The position numbers were made by a program, and so were the translations under genes. Positions 52,473 to 61,194 of a DNA stretch of 64,000 bases are shown piece after piece. The stretch is from Saccharothrix sp. ST-888. Its GTDB lineage: Bacteria > Actinomycetota > Actinomycetes > Streptomycetales > Streptomycetaceae. Location: NCBI RefSeq assembly GCF_000955975.1, contig NZ_JYJF01000020.1, forward strand, positions 6,783-70,782. The letters run 5' to 3'. Position 1 is the first letter of the stretch; each line of letters starts with the position of its first letter. Under the pieces are notes generated by a model. The model saw only the letters and a program-made list of their open reading frames with translations, was not told where the DNA came from and searched no databases.

Positions 52473-53762
52473 ATGCGAAAGTACTGGGCAAGGCTGGCAG
52501 TGGCCGCGGTCGTGGCTACGACGGTGGCGGGATGCGGACTCGGTGGCGGCTCGTCGTCACCCGGCGGCGATTCGGCGTCCGCCGCCGTCACCGGAGAGAT
52601 CAAGGGCAAGGTGACGCTTCAGACCTGGGCACTGAAGCCGAAGTTCACCGACTACATGCAGGGCGTGATCGACTCCTTCCAACGCAAGTACCCCGGTGTC
52701 CAGGTCAGTTGGCTGGACCAGCCGGCCGACGGCTACGCCGACAAGGTGCTCAGCCAGGCAGCCGGCGGCGGTCTCCCCGACGTGGTCAACCTGCCACCCG
52801 ACTTCGCCCTGCCCCTGGTCAGGCAGGGACTGCTGCTGGACATCGCCTCGGCAGACCCGGCCCTCGCCCAGGACTATGTGGCCGGCGGGATCGACGCCTA
52901 CCGCTATGCGGGCCAGCCCGGCGCCTACGGCTACCCCTGGTACCTGAACACCGATGTCAACTACTGGAACGCCGACCTCCTCACCAAGTACGGCCTCGAC
53001 CCCGCGAAACTGCCCACCAACCTGGACGAACTCATCGCGCAGGCCAAGGTGTTCAAGGAGAAGTCCGGCGGCCAGGCCTACCTGATGAGCCGTAAGCCCG
53101 GCCTCGGCGACCTCGCCAACGCGGGCGTGCGGATCATGGCAGAGGACGGCAAGAGCTTCACCTTCAACACCCCGGAAGCCGCCGCCCTGCTCGACCGCTA
53201 CCGCGAGGCGTACCAGCAGGGACTGCTGCCCAAGGACGTGCTGACCGACAAGTACGCCGGAAACGCCAAGCTGTTCTCCACCGGCACGGCGGCCTGGACC
53301 ACCGGCGGCGGCAACTACATCACCAGCCTTGCCACCGACAACCCCACGCTCGCCCCCAAGGTCGTCCCCTCGCCGGCCATGGGCACCCCGCCGCTGTACG
53401 TCCAGGGCCTGTCCGTCGCCAAGAGCAGCAGGAACCTGCCCACCTCCCTCGCCCTCGCCCGCTGGGTCACCGACGCCGAGAACCAGGCCGCCTTCGCCCA
53501 CCTCACCAGCATCTTCCCCAGCACAAAGGCGTCAGCGAGCGACCCCTACTTCAGCAAGAGCGACGGTACCAACGCGAGCGCCGCCAAGGTGATCGCCTTC
53601 AGCTCGCTCGCCAAGGCCGCTGTGCTCCAACCCGTCCAGGTGGACCAGGCGATGAGCGACATCGTCAACCAGCAGATCGCCCTTGCGATCAGTGGCGGCA
53701 CCACCTCCAAGAAGGCACTGGACGACGCCGTCGCCCGATGCGACCAACTCCTCAAGAACTGA
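52473..53762 (+). CDS. ABC sugar transporter, substrate-binding lipoprotein
   Basis: 429 residues. Lipoprotein signal (ARLAVAAVVATTVAGC) and a family-1 extracellular solute-binding domain: GKVTLQTWALKPKFTDYMQG, YPGVQVSWLDQPADGYADKV, GYPWYLNTDVNYWNADLL. Binds the released oligosaccharide and delivers it to the two permeases. ATG 52473 follows CCGGGAG. First gene of the LacI-controlled importer. Confidence 0.93.
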   Translation: MRKYWARLAVAAVVATTVAGCGLGGGSSSPGGDSASAAVTGEIKGKVTLQTWALKPKFTDYMQGVIDSFQRKYPGVQVSWLDQPADGYADKVLSQAAGGGLPDVVNLPPDFALPLVRQGLLLDIASADPALAQDYVAGGIDAYRYAGQPGAYGYPWYLNTDVNYWNADLLTKYGLDPAKLPTNLDELIAQAKVFKEKSGGQAYLMSRKPGLGDLANAGVRIMAEDGKSFTFNTPEAAALLDRYREAYQQGLLPKDVLTDKYAGNAKLFSTGTAAWTTGGGNYITSLATDNPTLAPKVVPSPAMGTPPLYVQGLSVAKSSRNLPTSLALARWVTDAENQAAFAHLTSIFPSTKASASDPYFSKSDGTNASAAKVIAFSSLAKAAVLQPVQVDQAMSDIVNQQIALAISGGTTSKKALDDAVARCDQLLKN

Positions 53763-53775
53763 CAGCGCCTCGACC

Positions 53776-54648
53776 ATGACGCACCGACGCTGGTACACCC
53801 CCTGGCTGCTCATCGCGCCCGCACTGGTCTGGCTCCTCGTCTTCACCGTGTGGCCCTCCATCAACACGGTGATCCTCTCCTTCACCAACGCCCGCCCGCT
53901 CGGCGGCGGGCACTTCGTCGGCCTGGAGAACTTCGATCGTGCCCTGAGCGATGACCAGCTGGGCGACGCACTGCTGAATAGTGTGATCTACATGCTGGTC
54001 TGCCTGCCGCTGCTGACCGTGCTGCCGCTGCTCATGGCATTGCTCGTCCAGAAACGCCTGCCCGGCATCACCTTCTTCCGTACCGCCTTCTACACCCCCG
54101 TGATCGCCTCAGCCGTCGTGGTGGCGCTCATCTGGGGCTGGGTCCTGGACGAGCGCGGCCTGGTCAACGGCCTCGCCCAGCGCCTCGACGTCCTCAGCCA
54201 ACCCCTGCCCTTCCTCACCGACCGCTGGCTGCTGCTGCTCAGCGCCATCAGTCTCACGGTCTGGAAGGGGCTCGGCTACTACATGGTCATCTACCTCTCC
54301 GCTCTCGGGAACGTCGGCCGCGAACTCCACGAAGCAGCGGCCGTGGACGGTGCCGGCTCCGTCCGCCGCTTCCTGCACGTCACCCTCCCCGGCGTGCGCA
54401 ACACCATGCTGCTGGTCTCCGTACTGATCTCGGTCTCGGCGCTGCGGGTCTTCTCCGAGCTCTACATCCTCTCCGACGGCACCGGAGGGCCGGGAGGCCG
54501 GGACATGTCGGTGGTCATGCTCATCCAGATGTACAGCCGAGGCTTCACCGGACACCTCGGCTACGCCTCCGCGCTCAGCCTGCTGCTGTTCGTCATCACC
54601 GTCGGCCCACTGCTCCTGCTGCTGCGCCTCGACCGGAAGGCGGTCTGA
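53776..54648 (+). CDS. ABC sugar transporter permease (MalF-like)
   Basis: 290 residues, six membrane helices. The EAA loop that contacts the ATPase reads ELHEAAAVDGAGSVRRFLHV. Start at the ATG 13 bases after the binding-protein stop, with weak ribosome site, consistent with coupling. No ATPase gene is present, as usual for Streptomyces importers that share MsiK. Confidence 0.93.
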   Translation: MTHRRWYTPWLLIAPALVWLLVFTVWPSINTVILSFTNARPLGGGHFVGLENFDRALSDDQLGDALLNSVIYMLVCLPLLTVLPLLMALLVQKRLPGITFFRTAFYTPVIASAVVVALIWGWVLDERGLVNGLAQRLDVLSQPLPFLTDRWLLLLSAISLTVWKGLGYYMVIYLSALGNVGRELHEAAAVDGAGSVRRFLHVTLPGVRNTMLLVSVLISVSALRVFSELYILSDGTGGPGGRDMSVVMLIQMYSRGFTGHLGYASALSLLLFVITVGPLLLLLRLDRKAV

Positions 54649-54654
54649 GAATCC

Positions 54655-54735
54655 GATGGCCCGACAGCATCCAACTGGACCGCCGCGTGCGATGGCCCGA
54701 CAACAGCCGGTGACTCGACAGCATCCGACAGCATT
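54655..54735. repeat. Degenerate repeats at the start of the second permease gene
   Basis: CGATGGCCCGACARCA occurs at 54655 and 54690, and CGACAGCATCC or close forms occur at least three times. In frame they give a repetitive ARQHPTGPPRAMARQQP-type N-terminus. Confidence 0.5.
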
Positions 54736-55648
54736 GCAGCATCCGGTGGTCGGCGACCGCTCAGAGCCGAGAGGCCGGACGGACCGGACGGGCCGAGCTG
54801 CCGGGCGGGTCCGAGGCTTCAACTCCACCTCGACCGCCGAAAAGGTGGTGCGCTATCTCCTGCTGCTCCTGGTCCTCCTCCTCACCGTCGGCCCGTTCCT
54901 CTGGGAGCTCTCCACCTCCCTCAAAGCCCCCACCGAGGACATCTTCACCCGCACCCCCAGCTTCCTGCCCCGCAAGCCGACTCTCGGCAACTACGCCGAG
55001 GCCGTCAGGGCCGTCCCGGTCTGGACGTACGCCGCCAACTCCCTCGTGGTGGCTGCGATCACCGTCGGCGGCAACGTGGTGGGGGCCACGCTCGCGGGCT
55101 TCGCCCTCGCCCGACTGCGCTTCGGGGGTGCACGGCTGATCCTCGGAATCTTCCTGGCGACCCTGGTGCTGCCGGGTGAAGTCACCATCGTCTCGCAGTA
55201 CGTGACGGTCCGCAGCCTCGGTCTCGCGGACACGCTGCTCGGTGTCGCTCTGCCTGGTGCGATCGGGATGCTGAACGTCCTGCTGATGCGCACCGCGTTC
55301 CGCGCCGTCCCCGGGGAGATGGACGACGCCGCGATCGTGGACGGCGCCAACGTCTGGCAGCGGTTGATCCACATCGGGCTGCCGAACGTACGCGGGATGC
55401 TGAGCGTCATCGTCATCTTCGCCTTCATCGGCGCCTGGGACGACTTCCTCTGGCCCCTCATCGTCCTCACGGACCCCGACAAGTACACCCTCACCGTCGG
55501 CATCCAGTACCTCAACGGCACTTTCAGCGCCAACCCCCGCGTGATTGCGGCCGGCACCATGATCGCCTTCCTTCCGATCGTCGTGGTCTTCGCCGCCCTC
55601 CAGCGCTTCTTCTTCCGAGGTGTCGAGGAGGGTGCGATCAAGGGATAG
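54656..55648 (+). CDS. ABC sugar transporter permease (MalG-like)
   Basis: 330 residues, about 40 more than usual because of the repeat-derived hydrophilic N-terminus (Gln/His/Pro/Arg-rich). The transporter proper begins near residue 62 (EKVVRYLLLLLVLLLTVG) and has the EAA loop MDDAAIVDGANVWQRLIHIGL and the terminal RFFFRGVEEGAIKG typical of MalG proteins. The ATG at 54656 lacks a ribosome site; a later start (ATG 54691 or GTG near 54748) is plausible. Confidence 0.9.
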   Translation: MARQHPTGPPRAMARQQPVTRQHPTALQHPVVGDRSEPRGRTDRTGRAAGRVRGFNSTSTAEKVVRYLLLLLVLLLTVGPFLWELSTSLKAPTEDIFTRTPSFLPRKPTLGNYAEAVRAVPVWTYAANSLVVAAITVGGNVVGATLAGFALARLRFGGARLILGIFLATLVLPGEVTIVSQYVTVRSLGLADTLLGVALPGAIGMLNVLLMRTAFRAVPGEMDDAAIVDGANVWQRLIHIGLPNVRGMLSVIVIFAFIGAWDDFLWPLIVLTDPDKYTLTVGIQYLNGTFSANPRVIAAGTMIAFLPIVVVFAALQRFFFRGVEEGAIKG

Positions 55649-55699
55649 CCCGCTGTCGCTGCCCCAGGAAACGCCTCCGAAGTGCAACCCGCTTATCGG

Positions 55700-56437
55700 C
55701 TAACGGATTTCGGCCACCGGACGGCCTGGTCGAACATCGCGGTGGCTGCTGACCGCAGTACCTCCCGGCGGAGTGCTGTGGTCAGCGCGCCCCGCAGAGG
55801 TGGCCGGACAGGGCCTGAGCTGGGCGAAGTACGCGAAGGGCGGCCCGATGAACCGGCTGATGTGCAGGCCGGCGGCATTGGCGTGGTGGGCCAGGGCGGC
55901 CCGCCGGACCTGGTGCCGGTCGAAGAACTCGCCCACGACGATGCGCCCGTCCGGCTTCACCACTCGCCGGAGCTCCCGAAGGGTCAGCTCCGGCCGCGGG
56001 ATCTCGCCCAGTGTCGTCACCAGGTAGGCGGCGTCGAACCTGGCCTCGTCGAAGGGGAGCTCATGGGCATCGGTGCAGGTCGGGTGGATGTTGCCGATGC
56101 CGCTCCGGTCGGCCCGTCCCATGACGTGGTCGAGCATCTCCTGCTGGACGTCGACGATGTCGAGTCTGCCCTCGGAGCCGAGCTGGGGAGCGACCCTGAG
56201 GGACTGGAGACCTGTCCCCGGACCGATCTCCAGGACGCGGTCACCTCGGCGCAGCTCCAGCATGGCGTCGAGTCGTTCCTGCCCGAGGAACGGCAGCGGC
56301 AGGTCGAGCAGCCGGTGCTGAGCGTAGGGATAGGGCGCGGAGTCCAGCGCCCACCAGGACCAGGCTGCCGCGCTGGCCGCAGCTGCGCCCAGCCCCCAGA
56401 GGGTGCCGGAGTGCTTCAGGGCATTGTGGAGTTTCAC
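55700..56437 (-). CDS. Class I SAM-dependent methyltransferase with N-terminal membrane segment
   Basis: 245 residues. A hydrophobic segment (GTLWGLGAAAASAAAWSWWAL) precedes a UbiE-like Rossmann domain: motif I VLEIGPGTG, SAM acidic residue in LDIVDVQQEML, motif II DAAYLVTTLGEIP and LRELRRVVKPDGRIVVGEFF. The substrate is unknown; the anchor suggests a lipid or quinone. The GTG at 56437 follows AGAAGGACAG and overlaps the stop of an upstream small gene by four bases. Confidence 0.85.
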   Translation of the reverse strand: MKLHNALKHSGTLWGLGAAAASAAAWSWWALDSAPYPYAQHRLLDLPLPFLGQERLDAMLELRRGDRVLEIGPGTGLQSLRVAPQLGSEGRLDIVDVQQEMLDHVMGRADRSGIGNIHPTCTDAHELPFDEARFDAAYLVTTLGEIPRPELTLRELRRVVKPDGRIVVGEFFDRHQVRRAALAHHANAAGLHISRFIGPPFAYFAQLRPCPATSAGRADHSTPPGGTAVSSHRDVRPGRPVAEIR

Positions 56438-56808
56438 TTCTGCTGTCCTTCTGTTGAGTACATTGGCGCGAGGGACTGGGCGACCGAAGCCGCCGGGGTT
56501 TGTGCACGGGTGAGTTGAGGGGCGGAGCGGGGCCGTGCGGCCCCAAGTCGGGTGGCTGTGGGATCGCGGGGCTGCGGAGACCCGGCCAGCATCACCAGTC
56601 CGCGACCTATGAGGACGCAACCGAGCCACCCATCCGACCGCTCGCGAGACTGGCGGCCCTCGGTCCGGCCCGTGTCAGCCGGTTTGCCCACGGGCTTGGT
56701 GGTCGGCCTGGTGAGGATGGTGGCGGTGGCCGGCGGTGGCTGGCGGCGCAACGGATGGTGCGACAGGCGAGCCGACTCCGTGGCACACGGAAACTCGGTG
56801 ACGCTCAT
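56434..56808 (-). CDS. Small protein translationally coupled to the methyltransferase
   Basis: 124 residues from an ATG with a strong GGGAGGGGG ribosome site. No domain recognised. The N-terminal half is Pro/Thr/Arg-rich; a short hydrophobic stretch (LGCVLIGRGLVMLAG) may reach the membrane. Its stop codon overlaps the methyltransferase GTG (GTGA), which argues for a real gene translated in tandem. Confidence 0.5.
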   Translation of the reverse strand: MSVTEFPCATESARLSHHPLRRQPPPATATILTRPTTKPVGKPADTGRTEGRQSRERSDGWLGCVLIGRGLVMLAGSPQPRDPTATRLGAARPRSAPQLTRAQTPAASVAQSLAPMYSTEGQQK

Positions 56809-56977
56809 GGGATCGTCCCCCTCCCGGTTGCGGTGTTCCTTCATGGCGTCAAGCCTGCGCCGTCGAGGAGTCGGCGTCATTCACGCTGGTATCCGTCTTT
56901 TTGGTGGTGCTAGGTTCACCATGAATCCGGATGAAGCGCCATCGTCACCACAACTGAGAACCAGATTTGATTTAGCG

Positions 56978-57859
56978 TCAGATGGGGGGTCCCGACTGTC
57001 CGGCTTCGGGTAGGCCGGGACGGCACGTTGAAGGTGCTGACATAGCTCGGGGAGCGGGAGACGTCCGGGGCGAGAGGGCGACCGTGGGCGCGGCCTCGGG
57101 ATCGAAGCTCTCCAGACGCAAATCCTGCAGGTGGCTCCCGAACATGGTCGCGAGCTCGAAGCCGAGCACCGTCCCCAGGACAGGAGCATCGTCACCGGTG
57201 ACCTTCTGAATGATCAGGCCTGCGACCAGATAGTTCGTGTTGCCGTACTCCCATTTCGCGCCCGGGGAGAAGTCGGCTTCGCGTGCCAGGGCCATGTCGA
57301 TGAAGTCGCGGGGGTCGAAGTACCGGTACTGAACGGCGGCGAAGTCCGTCAGCTGCGGGGAGGCCATGTAGTCGGGGAGCCCGCTGATGTGCTGGAGGAG
57401 TTGGCGGACGGCGATGCGACGCCCGTCGATCCCGTCCCCTCGCAGGAGACCGGGCAGGTAGGTGTCGATCGTGGCATCCAGACCGATCTTCTGCTCGCCG
57501 ACGAGCTGCAGCACGACCACCGCAGTGAACGTCTTGGTATTGCTGCCGATCCGCACCTGCCCGTCGACGGGCACCTTCGCCTTGGTGACGAGGTCGGCGA
57601 CGCCAGCGGTGTAGGTATGGGTCCGGCCGTCGCGGCCCTTGGCGGTGGCCAGTACGGCGGGCATGCCGTCATCACGCACCAGCGCGTTTAGGCTCTGCTG
57701 AACGCCGTCCGGCCTGGAGGCGGCGGTCGCGAAAGGCGGCGCGAGCACTCCGATCGTCATGGCGCCGACGGCTACGGCGAGTGCGGTCGATACGGTCCTG
57801 CGTCGACCGCCCTGCCGATGGCGGAGGGAACGGACCCGGTTCGGTGCATGCTCGTACAC
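56978..57859 (-). CDS. Serine hydrolase (beta-lactamase / DD-carboxypeptidase-like), C-terminally truncated
   Basis: 293 residues. Signal peptide to about residue 47. SxxK active site in RIGSNTKTFTAV (Ser nucleophile, Lys base) and the YxN motif in WEYGNTNYLVAGL are intact. The family is normally near 380-400 residues and has a third HxG/KTG motif; here similarity stops soon after LIIQKVTG and is replaced by about 75 residues of unrelated sequence, so the third motif is missing. Probably inactive or altered. The GTG at 57859 has GAGGAG upstream. It lies next to the transposon left end. Confidence 0.7.
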   Translation of the reverse strand: MYEHAPNRVRSLRHRQGGRRRTVSTALAVAVGAMTIGVLAPPFATAASRPDGVQQSLNALVRDDGMPAVLATAKGRDGRTHTYTAGVADLVTKAKVPVDGQVRIGSNTKTFTAVVVLQLVGEQKIGLDATIDTYLPGLLRGDGIDGRRIAVRQLLQHISGLPDYMASPQLTDFAAVQYRYFDPRDFIDMALAREADFSPGAKWEYGNTNYLVAGLIIQKVTGDDAPVLGTVLGFELATMFGSHLQDLRLESFDPEAAPTVALSPRTSPAPRAMSAPSTCRPGLPEAGQSGPPI

Positions 57860-58206
57860 GAGACAACTCCTCGGGGACTACTGGGAAGTGTGTGCCGGGC
57901 CCAGCATCTCCGGGGACGTCCGCTCGGGGTGAGCCAGCTACCCCCAACTCCAGCTGTGGTTAACCCCACCAGGTCGGGCGCCAAAGGCGCTGATTCCCAG
58001 AGGACTTGCCAAGCTATTCAGTGCCCGTCGACTGCGGCCGAACCACCCAGGCGTGGCACGGGCTCTGAGCAGCCGAGTCGGAGCACAACACCCGGGGCAA
58101 CAACCGGCATCCGCCCCCGGGACCAGAGCGACTGGGCTGCCTGCATCTCGACGTTTCAACTGATCCGGTCGCCCCAGGTCATAGTCCTGGCCTCGGACCA
58201 GATCAA
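57860..58206. other. Flank of the transposon, no gene seen
   Basis: About 350 bases between the serine-hydrolase start and the transposon left-end repeats. A shadow-like frame spans it on each strand, without ribosome site or family match. No tRNA or other familiar attachment gene was recognised. Confidence 0.4.
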
Positions 58207-58271
58207 CTGTGACAGGACAGCTTGGGCGAGAAGGACGCGCTTGCGTAGGAGGGGGAAGTGTCCTGTGACAG
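58207..58271. repeat. Transposon left-end repeats, outer pair
   Basis: CTGTGACAG is present twice in direct orientation (58207-58215 and 58263-58271), and the larger sequences CTGTGACAGGACA and TGTCCTGTGACAG form an inverted pair with one mismatch. Tn7-like ends carry several TnsB sites of this kind and begin with TGT. Confidence 0.65.
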
Positions 58272-58283
58272 TCGATCTTCCTC

Positions 58284-58323
58284 TTTGCCACTGAATCTTG
58301 CTCAAGCTCGGCTTTTTGCCACT
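58284..58323. repeat. Transposon left-end repeats, inner pair
   Basis: TTTGCCACT at 58284-58292 and again at 58315-58323, spaced 31 bases, inside an AT-richer stretch just before tnsA. Probably additional transposase-binding sites overlapping the tnsA promoter. Confidence 0.55.
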
Positions 58324-58354
58324 ACGGTTTACTCGATGGGGGCGAGGTGACCGG

Positions 58355-59119
58355 GTGAGCACTGCGGGTGCGTTAGAGCATGACACCGCCGGAGGCGGGT
58401 TCACGCTCCGGTTCGTCGGTGCTGGAGGCCACGAGCGGATTGTTCCGTTGGGTCAGTGCCATGGGCTGGCGTGGGAGGAGGCAACTCCGGTACGGACGTT
58501 CCGCTGGTCGCGCGGACTCGGGCATTTCCCAGGCTGGTGGTGGGCCGCGACGACTGGACGCCATGTGGGGTTCGAGTCGTGGCTGGAACAGGACCGACTG
58601 ATCCTGATGGACTTCGATCCGCAGGTCGTGGGGATCGCTTCGCAGCCGTTCTGGCTGCACTGGCATGACGGGAAAGAGAAGCGGCGCCACGCCCCGGACT
58701 ACTTCGTGCGGCTCGCCGACGGCCGTGCCCGCGTGGTCGACGTCCGGGCCGAAGACCAGGTGGACGAGCGGACCGCTGAGGCGTTCGCGGCCACCGAGCG
58801 GGCCTGTTCGGCGGTCGGCTGGGAGTTTGAGCACGTGGGTGTCCCTGATCCCGGGCTGATGGCGAACCTGCGGTGGCTGGCCCGCTACCGGCATCCGCGC
58901 TGCGCCTGCAGACCGGAGACCATAGTCCGGGTGCAGGAGATATTCGCAGCGCCGACGCCGTTGCTGGAGGGAGCCGAGGGCGTCGGGGATCGGCTGGCGG
59001 TGCTGCCCACGCTGTTTCACCTGATGTGGCGACAGGAACTGGTGGCCGATCTCGCGCGCGAACGGCTCGGCCCCGCCACCCTGGTGCGGTCCGCCGGTTC
59101 AAAGGAGGGTGCGTGGTGA
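58355..59119 (+). CDS. tnsA: TnsA-like heteromeric transposase endonuclease subunit
   Basis: 254 residues from a GTG following GCGAGGTGA. The restriction-endonuclease-like core shows Glu74 in GFESWLEQD, Asp115 in HAPDYFV and VVDVRAED, where TnsA of Tn7 has a catalytic Lys; here Arg131 stands at that place. TnsA nicks the 5' strands at transposon ends so the element leaves by cut-and-paste. The last third (NLRWLARYRHPRC and onward) is the usual helical tail that contacts TnsB or TnsC. Stop overlaps tnsB by four bases. Confidence 0.85.
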   Translation: MSTAGALEHDTAGGGFTLRFVGAGGHERIVPLGQCHGLAWEEATPVRTFRWSRGLGHFPGWWWAATTGRHVGFESWLEQDRLILMDFDPQVVGIASQPFWLHWHDGKEKRRHAPDYFVRLADGRARVVDVRAEDQVDERTAEAFAATERACSAVGWEFEHVGVPDPGLMANLRWLARYRHPRCACRPETIVRVQEIFAAPTPLLEGAEGVGDRLAVLPTLFHLMWRQELVADLARERLGPATLVRSAGSKEGAW

Positions 59120-61194
59120 ACGCTGGGCGTCGGCCTGTCGGGGTATCGATCGGTGATCGAGTTCGCGTGGCCGGGGTGCTGCACACGGTGATCGCGGTGT
59201 CCGGCACGGCCGTGCGCCTGGCGGACACGGACGGCGTGGTCACTGACATCAGCCTGATCGAGTTGTCGGCGGCCGAGGATTTCGAGGTGGTGCGCGCGTC
59301 GTCGCGGGCACCGGTTCCGTCGGCGACGCCGTTGGAGGGGCTGCCGGAGGCGGTCGCGGCGGAGGCGTTGTGGTGGGAAGCGCACATCGTGGAGGTGTTG
59401 CGCGGGGTTCCGCCGCAGGCGCCTCCAGGCACGAGGCCGAAGCCGGAGTACGACCCGGCCGTGGTCTCGCTGACCCGCCGTGAGCAGGCCAAGGCAGCGG
59501 AGCTGACCGCTGCGGGGCGGTCGGTGACGGCGAGCGCGATCACCAAGCGCCGCCGCCGCTATGAGGCCCGCGGAGTGGTCGCGATGGCCGACCGCCGGTC
59601 CGGCAAGCCCGTCAGCGTGCACGGCCGGGTCGACCCGATCGTGGTGGAGGCGATGCAGCAGGCGATCGCCGAGGCCGCGCAGGGTTCCACGCGGACGGCG
59701 ACCTACCTGTTCTGGCGGACTGGTCAGATCCTGGAGGCCGATCACGGCCGGGGTGTGGTGGAGTTGCCCTCGCAGCGCAGTCTCTACCGGCTATTGGAGA
59801 AGCTGTCGGCGGGCAAACACACGACCGGATCGGCCCGCACCCGCCGATCGCTGGCAGACCGGCCCGACGGGCCGTTCGGCGAGAGAAGTGCGGTGGCGCC
59901 GGGCGAGTTGATGCAGATGGACTCGACCCCGCTGGACGTGCTGGTCCGCCTGGACGACGGGATCTGCGCCCGGGTCGATCTGACCGGCATGATCGATGTT
60001 GCGACCAGGACCGTGACCGCGGCGGTGCTGCGGCCGACGACCAAGGCCGTGGACGCCAGCGTGTTGCTGGCCCGCACCGTCACCCCTGAGCCGATGAGGC
60101 CCGGCTGGGCACAGGCACTGGCGATGTCACGCTCGGCGTTACCGTTCCGGCGGCTGCTGGACATCGACTCGCGCATGCAGGACGCTGCCGCCCGGCCGGT
60201 CATCGTCCCCGAGGCCATCGTGGTCGACCAGGGGAAGGTGTTCATCTCCCGCAACTTCCGGGCCTCCTGCAACTTCCTCGGCATCAACTTCCAGCCGGTT
60301 CACGACGCATCGGGCTGGGAGAAGGGCCACATCGAGCGGATGCTGGGCTCGGTCGGAACGCTGTTCGCCCAGTTCGTGGCGGGCTACACCGGCTTCAACG
60401 CCGAACGCCGCGGCCGACACGTCGAACAGCAGCCCCTGTGGTCCTTGCTGGAACTGCAGGAACTCCTGGACGAGTGGATCGTGGTCTGGCAGACCCGGCC
60501 CCACGACGGGCTGCGCGACCCCCTGCACCCGGGGCGGACGTTCAGCCCGAACGAGAAGTACGCCGCCCTCGTCGAGACGGCCGGCTATGTCCCGGTCGCA
60601 CTGTCAGCCGATGACTACATCGAACTGCTGCCGGCGACCTGGCGGGCGATCAACGCCTACGGCGTGAAGATCAAACACCGGACCTACGACGACCAGGCGC
60701 TGAACCCGCTGCGGCAGCAGCGGTCGGGCATCAAGGACCGCAAGGATCTGTGGGAGATCCACTACGACCCCTACGACGTGTCCCGCATCTGGGTCCGTGA
60801 CCACCGCAAGGGCGGCTGGATCACCCTTTTCTGGAAGCAACTGCACCGCATTGCCGCCCCGTTCGGCGAACTGGCCTGGGACCACACCCGCCGCACCCTG
60901 CCCGGAGCGAGCGAGGAGGAACTCGCCGATGCCGTCGCTGATCTGCTGCGACGCGCCAATCAGGGGCCCGCTGACCGTGGTGGCGAGGACACAGCCAGAC
61001 TCAGCCGCCGGGACCGGCATGTCGCCGCCCGCACCAAGTCCAGTCCGCCCTCCACCCGAATCGCGCCCGAGGCCCAACCAGCCGACCGCGTTGCCGACAG
61101 CGAACCGGACCAGGCCGACGACACGCCCGAGGAGAACGTCGCCAAGGTGATTCCGATGCCGATCTTCGACCCGTTCACCGAAGCGGACAACTGA
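59116..61194 (+). CDS. tnsB: TnsB-like DDE transposase (Mu transposase core)
   Basis: 692 residues from a GTG following AAAGGAGG and overlapping the tnsA stop. An N-terminal HTH region (about 130-260) is followed by the RNase H-like core with Asp269 (MQMDSTPLDV), Asp371 (VVDQGKVF) and Glu407 (GHIERMLG), that is D(102)D(35)E spacing, then a Mu-C beta domain and a charged tail that would bind TniB. It cuts and joins the 3' ends. The stop codon lies within the first bases of the inserted IS, but the frame looks complete. Confidence 0.93.
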   Translation: MNAGRRPVGVSIGDRVRVAGVLHTVIAVSGTAVRLADTDGVVTDISLIELSAAEDFEVVRASSRAPVPSATPLEGLPEAVAAEALWWEAHIVEVLRGVPPQAPPGTRPKPEYDPAVVSLTRREQAKAAELTAAGRSVTASAITKRRRRYEARGVVAMADRRSGKPVSVHGRVDPIVVEAMQQAIAEAAQGSTRTATYLFWRTGQILEADHGRGVVELPSQRSLYRLLEKLSAGKHTTGSARTRRSLADRPDGPFGERSAVAPGELMQMDSTPLDVLVRLDDGICARVDLTGMIDVATRTVTAAVLRPTTKAVDASVLLARTVTPEPMRPGWAQALAMSRSALPFRRLLDIDSRMQDAAARPVIVPEAIVVDQGKVFISRNFRASCNFLGINFQPVHDASGWEKGHIERMLGSVGTLFAQFVAGYTGFNAERRGRHVEQQPLWSLLELQELLDEWIVVWQTRPHDGLRDPLHPGRTFSPNEKYAALVETAGYVPVALSADDYIELLPATWRAINAYGVKIKHRTYDDQALNPLRQQRSGIKDRKDLWEIHYDPYDVSRIWVRDHRKGGWITLFWKQLHRIAAPFGELAWDHTRRTLPGASEEELADAVADLLRRANQGPADRGGEDTARLSRRDRHVAARTKSSPPSTRIAPEAQPADRVADSEPDQADDTPEENVAKVIPMPIFDPFTEADN

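Noticed and set aside
57938..58294. Open frames on both strands in the transposon flank
   Set aside because: No ribosome site, no family match, and they run into the transposon end repeats.
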